Assembly: GCA_046537975.1 (NCBI GenBank) | Contig: JBKHJR010000001.1 | Span: 1 to 64,000, forward strand | Origin: JAWLDV01 sp046537975 | GTDB taxonomy: Bacteria; Desulfobacterota; Desulfobulbia; Desulfobulbales; SURF-16 | Reading direction: 5' to 3' | Length of the DNA stretch: 64,000 bases | Shown here: one piece after another, positions 17,868-24,940 of the stretch | How the letters are laid out: every line of letters begins with the position of its first letter | How positions within the stretch are numbered: position 1 is the first letter of the stretch | The notes under the pieces: generated by a model | The model's input: only the letters and a program-made list of their open reading frames with translations | What the model was told of the DNA's origin: nothing | Databases searched by the model: none | Made by a program: the position numbers and the translations under genes

Positions 17868-18731
17868 CTATCGATTCCTGTTCCCGCTTTCTTTTGTATC
17901 CTCGGAAGATTCCTCATCTATTATTACTGAAGGTTCAGGTTCGTAATCAATGGGATCCTCCAGGTTTAAGAGCATACTGTCATTGAGGGACGGATAGTCA
18001 TTCTGTTCTTCATCTTCTTGGTGGTCCGGGTCCTGGTTCCCGAAAATTCCCTCCTCTCCGGTGTCCGGGCTGTTTTCCCGGTGGCGCTCGGTTATACCGG
18101 GCAGGTCCAGATCATCAGGCAGGTCTATTTTTTCATAAAGGCTGCTTTCTGTTTTTCCGACCCAGTCTTCGCTCTCTTCGGTATTGGAACTATCAGCCGC
18201 CCCCCGGAATTCCGATCCCGGTTTATCACTTCGATCGGTAGAAAAAGCTGCCTGGAGCCGGGAAGGTCCGGTCTGCTCAGGCTCCCGGTCTCCTTCCTCC
18301 TCCAGCAGGTCAAGGTAGGACTGCAGAAATTCCCTTAGTTCTTTTTTTATCCCGGATTTAGTAGTTTTCAGTTCATCGACCTGTTTTTCCAGGGAGGCCA
18401 CCTCCTTATAGGCTTCCTCTCTGATCTTTTCTATTTCCTGCTGGGTTTCCTTAAACCTCTTTTCCGCTTCCTTCCGGCTTTTTTCTTCTATCTCATCAGC
18501 TACCTTCTGGGTAGAGAGAATGGCGTTCTGGAAGGTCTTTTCTCTCTCCCTGAAATCGGCCAACTGACGTTCCAGTTCAGCCACCTTTTCTTCCAGTTCC
18601 TGCTTTTCCCTGGTCAGCAGAAGATAGTTTTCTCCCACATTTTCCAGGAACTTGTCTACCTCTTCAACATCAAAGCCGCGGAAACGGATATGAAATTGTT
18701 GTTTTTGAATATCTTCCGGAGTTAGTTGCAT
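17868..18731 (-). CDS. divIVA: DivIVA family coiled-coil protein with acidic tail
   Basis: The N-terminal LTPEDIQKQQFHIRFRGFDVEEVDKFLE is the DivIVA membrane-curvature-sensing domain, followed by a long coiled coil (about residues 35-155). The last 130 residues are an acidic, low-complexity, probably disordered tail rich in Asp, Glu, Pro and Ser. In Gram-positives DivIVA marks poles and septa; the Gram-negative delta-proteobacterial role is little studied. It is tightly placed after yggT (18 bp) and before DUF167 (6 bp). The tail is unusual in length. Confidence 0.9.
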   Translation of the reverse strand: MQLTPEDIQKQQFHIRFRGFDVEEVDKFLENVGENYLLLTREKQELEEKVAELERQLADFREREKTFQNAILSTQKVADEIEEKSRKEAEKRFKETQQEIEKIREEAYKEVASLEKQVDELKTTKSGIKKELREFLQSYLDLLEEEGDREPEQTGPSRLQAAFSTDRSDKPGSEFRGAADSSNTEESEDWVGKTESSLYEKIDLPDDLDLPGITERHRENSPDTGEEGIFGNQDPDHQEDEEQNDYPSLNDSMLLNLEDPIDYEPEPSVIIDEESSEDTKESGNRNR

Positions 18732-18749
18732 GTTTGTTCCTCCATAGGA

Positions 18750-19052
18750 TCAGCTCAGGGTATGGGCCAGGCCCCGAAGGGTCGGCACCAGAAAACTCTG
18801 CAGAAAAAGAATGGCAAAGATAAGGATTATGGGTGAAAAATCTATGCCCCCTGCAGCGGTAAAGGGCAGATAACGCCTTATTCTTGCCAGTAGAGGTTCG
18901 GTGACCTCGTATAAGAATTTGACAATAGGGTTGTAGGGATCCGGGTTTACCCAGGAGATAATGGCCCGGCCCACTATTATCCACATGTAGGCTCCCAGGA
19001 TAAAATTGACCAAATTGGCAATGGCAGAGATGAAGTTTCCAAAAACAAACAT
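18750..19052 (-). CDS. yggT: YggT family membrane protein
   Basis: 100-aa protein with two hydrophobic segments and the family core SWVNPDPYNPIVKFLYEVTEPLLARIRR, repeated YggT-type turn DFSPIILIF. YlmG, the Gram-positive counterpart, sits next to divIVA and affects division and membrane distribution. Here it heads the yggT-divIVA-DUF167 set. An AACGAGG motif lies just before the start. Confidence 0.92.
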   Translation of the reverse strand: MFVFGNFISAIANLVNFILGAYMWIIVGRAIISWVNPDPYNPIVKFLYEVTEPLLARIRRYLPFTAAGGIDFSPIILIFAILFLQSFLVPTLRGLAHTLS

Positions 19053-19218
19053 TGTATACCTCGTTTCTTTAATAGCTTGAGTCTGCTGACGCCGGAGTCT
19101 TGAATTTTATGAACTTCTGAATAATTATGCAACTAAAATAAAGGAACCCCCGGATTCGGGTAAACAAAAAGAATAGCCTTGAACCGTATAGGTTCCCATG
19201 ATTCCTTTTAATTATCAA

Positions 19219-19539
19219 CTAATCCTCCGAAGACGGCGATTGATGAAAGCTGAAGAGCAGGGTACGTTCTTCCGCTGAGACAGCGGATGACCTTTTTTCC
19301 CGGGGTTCCGGCCCGATTTGTGATTCATCGGGAAATGAGAACAGGCACATGGCCGAGGCCAGCTTTTTCTTTTTTGATTTCTCCAGGTTTTGGTCCACAA
19401 AAAAGACTCCCCGCCAATGGTCTGCGCTGTCTGTCAGGGTGAAACATTCCACCGGCCAATCGTCAGCCTCCTCTCTCAACTTCTGAAAGAGTTCCTCGAT
19501 TGGCCATGTCTTGTTGTTGTATTTTTTCCCATTTATCAC
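19219..19539 (-). CDS. Hypothetical protein, 106 aa
   Basis: I do not recognise it. The apparent start is a GTG at 19539 (protein begins MINGKKYNN) with only a weak ribosome site. The sequence is soluble, with WPIEELFQKLREEADDWP and a beta-type core CFTLTDSADHWRGVFFVDQN. The C-terminal third is Ser/Glu-rich and probably disordered. It sits 66 bp after metG on the same strand and may be its operon partner. No close family can be named from memory. Confidence 0.55.
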   Translation of the reverse strand: MINGKKYNNKTWPIEELFQKLREEADDWPVECFTLTDSADHWRGVFFVDQNLEKSKKKKLASAMCLFSFPDESQIGPEPREKRSSAVSAEERTLLFSFHQSPSSED

Positions 19540-19605
19540 TTCTTACTACGACTCCGGATGAGAAGCAAAACAGTTGACCATATCTGTCTGTTTCCCTGCT
19601 TCGTT

Positions 19606-21522
19606 TCAGGATATACTGCTGCCGGGACCGACCTCCCCGGGAATTTCAGGGAGATAAAGCCTTTCTCCGTCACGGGCGGCCAAAATCATGCCCTCGGAAC
19701 GGACTCCCATGAGTTTAGTGGGCTGCAGGTTAGCCACAACGATTACTTTTTTTCCGATCAGTTCTTCGGGGGCGTAGTGTTCAGCAATGCCTGCCACCAC
19801 TACCCTTTCTTCCGGGGCTTTCACTGTGAGTTTAAGGAGCCGGTCCGATTTTTTCACCTTTTCTGCCCTGATAATCTCGGCCACCCGCAGATCGCACTTC
19901 TTGAAGTCGTCAAAGGTAATGACTCCCTCTTTTTCTCCTTTGCCGGATAATTGCTTATTTTTCTGGTGCTCTTCTTTCTCCGCGCTGCCTTTATGTTTTG
20001 CCATTTTCTCCAGTCTGGGAAAAAGGGCTTCTCCTTTCTTTACCTCCGTACCGGGTTCAAGCAATCCCCAGTCCAGATGTTCGGGCATGCTGTCTTCTGC
20101 TTTCAAGCCGAGGGAGGAGAGCATCTTTGCCCCTGTTGTGGGCATAAAGGGTAAAAGGGTAAGGCTGATCAGCCGCAAAGATTCCAGGAGGTGGAAAAAG
20201 AAAGTGTTGAGCCGCTTCTTCTTTTCCGGGTCTTTGGCCATTTCCCAAGGGGCATTGTGGACGATGTATCTGTTGGCCCGGCCGATCATCTCCCAGACTG
20301 CGGCCAGCGCCCTGCTGAAGTTGAACTCCTTCATTTCCCGTTGATAACTTATAAGCATCTGCCGGCCTGCTTCCGAGAGCTCCCGGTCTTCCTCCGCCGG
20401 TTCTCCGGATTCAGGGACTCTGCCGTCGGAGAATTTCTGGACCATGGTCAGGCTGCGGCTGAAGAGGTTGCCCAGATCGTTGGCCAGGTCTGAGTTGTAG
20501 CGATCAATAAGGGCTTCCGGGGTGTAGTTTGCGTCCAGGCCGAAGGACATCTCCCTCAGAAGAAAATAACGGACCGGGTCGACCCCGAAAGTAGCCACCA
20601 TCTCCCCGGGCCGAGCCACATTGCCTATGGTCTTGCTCATTTTGGTTTCACCCACTTTCCAGAAGCCGTGAACACGAAGTCTGCGAAAGGGATTGAGGCC
20701 TATGGCCTTGAGCATGGTGGGCCAGTAAACGGCATGGGGTTTAAGAATGTCCTTGGCGATAATATGTTCGGCAGCAGGCCAGTAGTTGCGAAAATTTTCC
20801 TGGTCGGGATAGCCCAGGCCGGTGAGGTAGTTGATTAAGGCATCAAACCAGACATAGGTAACGAAGTTTTTGTCGAAAGGCAGCTCCACCCCCCAGGTAA
20901 GGCGGCTGACAGGTCTGGAGATGCAGAGGTCTTCCAGGGGGTCCTGGAGGAAAGAGAGCACTTCATTTCTGTATCTTTCCGGAGTGATGAATTCAGGGTG
21001 TTGGTTGATATGATCGATCAGCCAGTCCTGGTATCTGCTCATCCGAAAGAAATAGTTTTCTTCGTGGATCTCTTCAGGTTCGCTCAGGTGATCCGGGCAT
21101 TGACCTTCCACCAGCTCTTTTTCAGTCAGGAATCGTTCACAGCCCTTGCAGTAGTGGCCCGAGTATTCGCTTAAGTATATATCACCCTTGTCATAAACCT
21201 TCTGCAGGATCTTTTGCACGGTTTTTATATGTTCCTGGTCCGTGGTCCGGATAAAGTTGTCGGCTTCAATATCAAGCTCCGGCCAGGTCGTCCGGAAGGA
21301 TTCGCTGATGCGGTCGGCATACTCTTTGGGGCTCATCCCCGCTTTTTCCGCGGCCTGAACGATCTTGTCGCCATGTTCGTCGGTTCCGGTCTGAAAAAAG
21401 ACGTTATCGCCGCCAAGCCTCCTGTAGCGGCTGTAGACATCCGCCACCAGGATGGTGTAAGCATGTCCCAGATGGGGATGGTCATTGACATAAAATATCG
21501 GGGTGGTGATATAGGTATTCAT
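19606..21522 (-). CDS. metG: Methionyl-tRNA synthetase
   Basis: Charges tRNA-Met. Class I motifs: HIGH-type HLGHAYTI at residues 17-24 and KMSKS-type KMSKTIGN. The zinc knuckle is short and reads CKGCERF...GQCPDH, so the usual fourth cysteine is a histidine. The C-terminal EMAP/Trbp111 domain (about residues 535-638, FDDFKKCDLRVAEI and VVVANLQPTKLMGV) gives dimerisation and tRNA binding. 638 aa is normal for the Bacillus-like form. The start overlaps the PSP1 gene end by 4 bp. Confidence 0.96.
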   Translation of the reverse strand: MNTYITTPIFYVNDHPHLGHAYTILVADVYSRYRRLGGDNVFFQTGTDEHGDKIVQAAEKAGMSPKEYADRISESFRTTWPELDIEADNFIRTTDQEHIKTVQKILQKVYDKGDIYLSEYSGHYCKGCERFLTEKELVEGQCPDHLSEPEEIHEENYFFRMSRYQDWLIDHINQHPEFITPERYRNEVLSFLQDPLEDLCISRPVSRLTWGVELPFDKNFVTYVWFDALINYLTGLGYPDQENFRNYWPAAEHIIAKDILKPHAVYWPTMLKAIGLNPFRRLRVHGFWKVGETKMSKTIGNVARPGEMVATFGVDPVRYFLLREMSFGLDANYTPEALIDRYNSDLANDLGNLFSRSLTMVQKFSDGRVPESGEPAEEDRELSEAGRQMLISYQREMKEFNFSRALAAVWEMIGRANRYIVHNAPWEMAKDPEKKKRLNTFFFHLLESLRLISLTLLPFMPTTGAKMLSSLGLKAEDSMPEHLDWGLLEPGTEVKKGEALFPRLEKMAKHKGSAEKEEHQKNKQLSGKGEKEGVITFDDFKKCDLRVAEIIRAEKVKKSDRLLKLTVKAPEERVVVAGIAEHYAPEELIGKKVIVVANLQPTKLMGVRSEGMILAARDGERLYLPEIPGEVGPGSSIS

Positions 21523-22451
21523 TTTGTGCCGTTGCTGCTTTTATCGCTATTTTCTTTATCTGACTGCCCTTTGTTCTTCCGGTTCTTGTGCTTCATCTTT
21601 TTCAGGGCAGGTTCCCATGTTTCCCGCTCCAGGACCTGAGTGACTTCCTCAATACCCTTTTCCTGTACGGTTACGGTTTCCTCCAGAATGGAAACCTGAT
21701 TTACAATATACTGTTTCTGGTCAATTTCCAGATGCTTCCCGACCTTGGGCATTTCTTTTTTCAGTTTGTCATAGCTGTCGAACTCATAGGTGAGGCAGCA
21801 GAGGAGACGGTTGCAGATGCCTGATATCTTTGTGGGATTTAAGGGCAGATCCTGGACTTTGGCCATTTTGATGGAGACCGGGACAAAGTTGTTGATATAG
21901 GTGGAACAACAGAGCTCCCGACCGCAGCAGCCGATGCCGCCGATCATCTGGCACTCGTGGCGCACTCCGATCTGTCTCATCTCTACCCGGGTGGAGTATT
22001 CCTGGACCAGGATCTTGACCAGGTCCCGGAAATCAACCCGGTTTTCCGCAGTAAAGTAAAAGATGATTTTGCTGCCGTTGAAGTAGCGGTTTACCCTTAT
22101 CAGTTTCATGGCCAGGCCCTTTTCAACAATTTTCTGCCGACAGAAGGTAAAAGATTCCTGCTCCTGTTCCAGCAGGCGGTCATACCTTTCCTGCTCTCTG
22201 TGGTTGGCCCGGCGGATTATATTATAATAAAGGTCGGTTGCACATACATCATTTTCACTGCTTTTTTCGGGAGTGCCGGAGAGCCCCGGGGCCCGGCCCT
22301 TTATTATGGCCGGTTCCAGATCATGGTCAGTCTCAACCATGACCAGTTCACCCGGAGTGAGATCTGCTATCTCCGTTATGGCGGAGTAAGTCTGCTGGGT
22401 CTCCCGGAACCTTATCTTGTAAAAGGTGAGGGCTTTGCTTTGTTCAGACAT
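21519..22451 (-). CDS. PSP1/RicT family regulatory iron-sulfur protein
   Basis: Homologue of B. subtilis RicT (YaaT), part of a complex that affects RNA processing and development and holds Fe-S clusters. Visible cysteine motifs are GGIGCCGRELCCSTY and GICNRLLCCLTYE, in the PSP1 C-terminal domain. The N-terminal half carries a variable regulatory region. A basic tail (KKMKHKNRKNKGQ) ends the protein. I choose ATG 22451 (MSEQSKAL, 310 aa), preceded by CCGGAAAC. The frame continues to 22535 but the added residues look like a chance hydrophobic leader. Gene order PSP1 then metG, with holB upstream, is common. Confidence 0.88.
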   Translation of the reverse strand: MSEQSKALTFYKIRFRETQQTYSAITEIADLTPGELVMVETDHDLEPAIIKGRAPGLSGTPEKSSENDVCATDLYYNIIRRANHREQERYDRLLEQEQESFTFCRQKIVEKGLAMKLIRVNRYFNGSKIIFYFTAENRVDFRDLVKILVQEYSTRVEMRQIGVRHECQMIGGIGCCGRELCCSTYINNFVPVSIKMAKVQDLPLNPTKISGICNRLLCCLTYEFDSYDKLKKEMPKVGKHLEIDQKQYIVNQVSILEETVTVQEKGIEEVTQVLERETWEPALKKMKHKNRKNKGQSDKENSDKSSNGTK

Positions 22452-22507
22452 TTTGTTTCCGGATAAAATATAACTCGTATGAAGGCACAAAGACGCTAAG
22501 AACAGTA

Positions 22508-22744
22508 ATGGAAATAAGAGCCTTGGTGGCTTCAAACGGGGAAAAGATAACTTTAGATATAACTAAAGGATGCATATTACCATTAAAGGTGCTTAAAGAA
22601 AAGGATTTTACTTTTCCAGTGACTGTAAGGCAGCCAGTAGAAAACCGGGCCGGTCCAGGTGCTTTTGTTCTTCTGAACAGCCCTCGTTTGAGGGAGCAGG
22701 TAAAAATGTCTTATTTTAGGTCGGGAGCGGAGAAAAGCGGGTAA
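22508..22744 (+). CDS. Possible small protein antisense between holB and the PSP1 gene
   Basis: 78-codon frame on the plus strand filling an otherwise empty 300-bp gap between two minus-strand genes. Its sequence is protein-like, with alternating hydrophobic strands (MEIRALVASNGEKITLDITK and FTFPVTVRQPVEN), but I cannot assign a family. The ribosome site is weak (AAGAACAG). Codon use is mixed, AT-rich in the first half. It may be a real gene or a fortuitous frame; comparison with relatives would decide. Confidence 0.35.
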   Translation: MEIRALVASNGEKITLDITKGCILPLKVLKEKDFTFPVTVRQPVENRAGPGAFVLLNSPRLREQVKMSYFRSGAEKSG

Positions 22745-22750
22745 CATATA

Positions 22751-23737
22751 TCAAAGAAGTTCAAAGAAAAGAACTTCCAGGACCAGGCCGGGATTGCAGT
22801 TCCGTTGCAGCTGGCTGCGGGCCTGCCGGACAGAGCTCAGTTTGACGGACAGTTCCTCCCGGGTCCAGTGGGTAGTAGCTTTAATTGTCAGCTCCTGCAG
22901 GTCCAGATTGATGAGCCGGTCCTTAAAACCTTGGTCTGCCAGAATAACATCCCGGAACCAGTTGGCCAGAAGGTCCAGGAGCTTTTCCAGGTCTTGCTTG
23001 AGGACAGCGGCCCGGTCACTGAGGGCGAATATCCGGTCCACATCAGGCTTATCAGGGGAGCCGGCCACCAGCATCTCGGCAATCTCCCGGCGTAGCTCCA
23101 GGATTTCTCCGCCGGCGAGGTAACGGGCCCGACCCAGACTGCCTTCACTGAATCCGGCCAGGGCAGAGGCGGTCAATGCGTCCACCCCTTCTGACTCCAG
23201 CACCCTGGTCACCTTTTCCCGGGCCAGGGGATAAAGGGGGATTACCTGGCAGCGGGAGAGGATGGTGGGCAGGACCAGTCCCGCTTCATCTGCGGTCAGG
23301 ATAAAGATCGAATAAGGAGGGGGCTCCTCCAGGGATTTGAGCAGGCTGTTGGCAGCTTCCCGGCCCCGGAGGTTCTGGTGGATATCGTCGAGCAGGATAA
23401 CCCGGTACCTGCCTTCGAAAGGGGCATAGGCCAGCTGTTTTTTCAGTTCTCTAACCTGGTCTATCTTTATGTAAGCTCCGCTTGCCTGAATATGTCGGAA
23501 ATCCGGGTGATTGCCGGAGGCAAATTTGAGACAGGAAGGGCACTGGCCGCAGACCCGGTCGCCCTCGGCTGCCCGGCAGTTGATCAGGGCGGCGAATGCC
23601 TGAGCCAGGCTCTTCTTACCCACCCCGGCCGGTCCCCGGAAGAGGTAGGCATGGCTTATTTTATTATTGGCCCGGCAGGTCCGGAGCAGGTTTTTGGCCC
23701 TTTCCTGGCCTATGATGTCCTGGAAGGTAATCAGCAA
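22751..23737 (-). CDS. holB: DNA polymerase III delta' subunit
   Basis: Clamp-loader AAA+ subunit. Core GQERAKNLLRTCRANNKISH, Walker A-like GPAGVGKKS, zinc-binding cysteines CGQCPSC with another cysteine at CRAAEGDRVC, and the arginine-finger region TILSRCQVIPL. 328 aa is normal. It lies upstream of the PSP1 gene and downstream of the HD-domain gene on the same strand. The holA gene is 20 kb away. Confidence 0.93.
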   Translation of the reverse strand: MLITFQDIIGQERAKNLLRTCRANNKISHAYLFRGPAGVGKKSLAQAFAALINCRAAEGDRVCGQCPSCLKFASGNHPDFRHIQASGAYIKIDQVRELKKQLAYAPFEGRYRVILLDDIHQNLRGREAANSLLKSLEEPPPYSIFILTADEAGLVLPTILSRCQVIPLYPLAREKVTRVLESEGVDALTASALAGFSEGSLGRARYLAGGEILELRREIAEMLVAGSPDKPDVDRIFALSDRAAVLKQDLEKLLDLLANWFRDVILADQGFKDRLINLDLQELTIKATTHWTREELSVKLSSVRQARSQLQRNCNPGLVLEVLFFELL

Positions 23738-23772
23738 TACAGTTACAAGCTTTCGAGTTTCAAGGTATAGGG

Positions 23773-24834
23773 TTAAAACAGGGTGGGCTGCTGGCCCTTG
23801 TCTTGTGGATTTTCTTCTTTTTTCCGGGGTTCCCGGGGGTCTTCTTCAGTTTCTTCCTTCCGGCCGGTATCGTTTAAGAAGAGAAAGCGGCCCAGGTTGC
23901 GCTGATAGGGGCTCCAGCTGTAGCCTTCATCCCCTTCCATCCGGCTGGCCAGCTGGTCGGTATAGTTGATCTTGGCATCCAGATCATCGAGAAAGTTGAG
24001 GACAAAGGCCTCCTTGAGCATGGGCAGAGCAGGGGAACCGAATTCATGGCTGCCGTGATGGCTGAGGATAAGGTGCTTAAGCCGGGCGGCCAGGTCTTCG
24101 GGAAAGTCCTTGATTTTCTGGACCGCTTTTTCCACCATCTCAACCCCCATAACCATATGGCCCAGGAGCCTGCCCTGGTCGCTGTAATCAAAGGGAGGGA
24201 TATCAAAGGAAAACTCTTTTACCTTGCCGATATCGTGGAGCAGGGCTCCGGCCAGGAGCAGGGACCGGTCCACGGAAGGGTAGAGATCTGCTACCTGGTC
24301 GGCCAGGCGGCAGATGGCCAGGGTGTGTTCCAGGAGACCGCCGAGATAGGCATGGTGCATGTACTTGGCCGCCGGAGCCCTCTGGAAGATTTCCTGGAAA
24401 ACCTGGTCCTTGAATATGGTGTTCAGCAGTTTTTTCAGGTCCGGATCCTTAATGGACTTGATCATCCCCAACAGCTCAGCCATCATCTCACTGGTGTCAC
24501 CGGCTGTTGCAGGAATAAAAAGGCTCAGGTCCACCTTCCCTTCTTCCTGGAGGTTTACTGAGACGACCTTCAGCTGTACCTCCCCCCGGAAAGACTGGCT
24601 CTGGGCTTGGATAGCAACCACACGGCCAGGTAGGCACTGCTCCTGCCAGCGGTCCGCCTCATCCCAGATCTTGGCGGGCAGTTCCCCGGTTTTGTCCATG
24701 ATCTGGAGACTCAGGTAAGGTTTACCTGCCTTGGTTTCGGCCCGGCTTACCTCTTTAAGAAGGTAGAGGCCCTCGATCTGCTGGCCCTCCTCGATATCTT
24801 TCAGGAAAGGACCCTTGTTTGGTTCATCAGCCAT
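23773..24834 (-). CDS. YhaM-like 3'-5' exoribonuclease (OB + HD domain)
   Basis: N-terminal OB-fold nucleic-acid binding domain (about residues 20-115, AKIWDEADRWQEQ) and C-terminal HD phosphohydrolase domain with metal ligands visible as HHAYLGGLLEHT and LLAGALLHDIGKV, then LKHLILSHHGSHEFG. Relatives degrade RNA or DNA 3' to 5'. A Glu/Lys-rich tail ends the protein (about 353 aa). It stands 35 bp upstream of holB, which suggests cotranscription. Confidence 0.9.
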   Translation of the reverse strand: MADEPNKGPFLKDIEEGQQIEGLYLLKEVSRAETKAGKPYLSLQIMDKTGELPAKIWDEADRWQEQCLPGRVVAIQAQSQSFRGEVQLKVVSVNLQEEGKVDLSLFIPATAGDTSEMMAELLGMIKSIKDPDLKKLLNTIFKDQVFQEIFQRAPAAKYMHHAYLGGLLEHTLAICRLADQVADLYPSVDRSLLLAGALLHDIGKVKEFSFDIPPFDYSDQGRLLGHMVMGVEMVEKAVQKIKDFPEDLAARLKHLILSHHGSHEFGSPALPMLKEAFVLNFLDDLDAKINYTDQLASRMEGDEGYSWSPYQRNLGRFLFLNDTGRKEETEEDPREPRKKEENPQDKGQQPTLF

Positions 24835-24940
24835 AATTAAAGGTTCCGTGAAATTTAAAATCGTGCGCCGGGGCGGCGGGTCTTGCCTGTCTCAGGGAGA
24901 AAGAAATATTTAATTACCGGTGGTACAGCCAATCTTTCAT

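Noticed and set aside
22451..22535. Upstream extension of the PSP1 gene with a hydrophobic leader
   Set aside because: PSP1 proteins are cytosolic and MSEQ start at 22451 fits the family better.
22508..22744. Dinitrogenase FeMo-cofactor (NifX-like) identity for the small frame
   Set aside because: The VASNG start is suggestive but the rest does not follow the family; not enough to name it.
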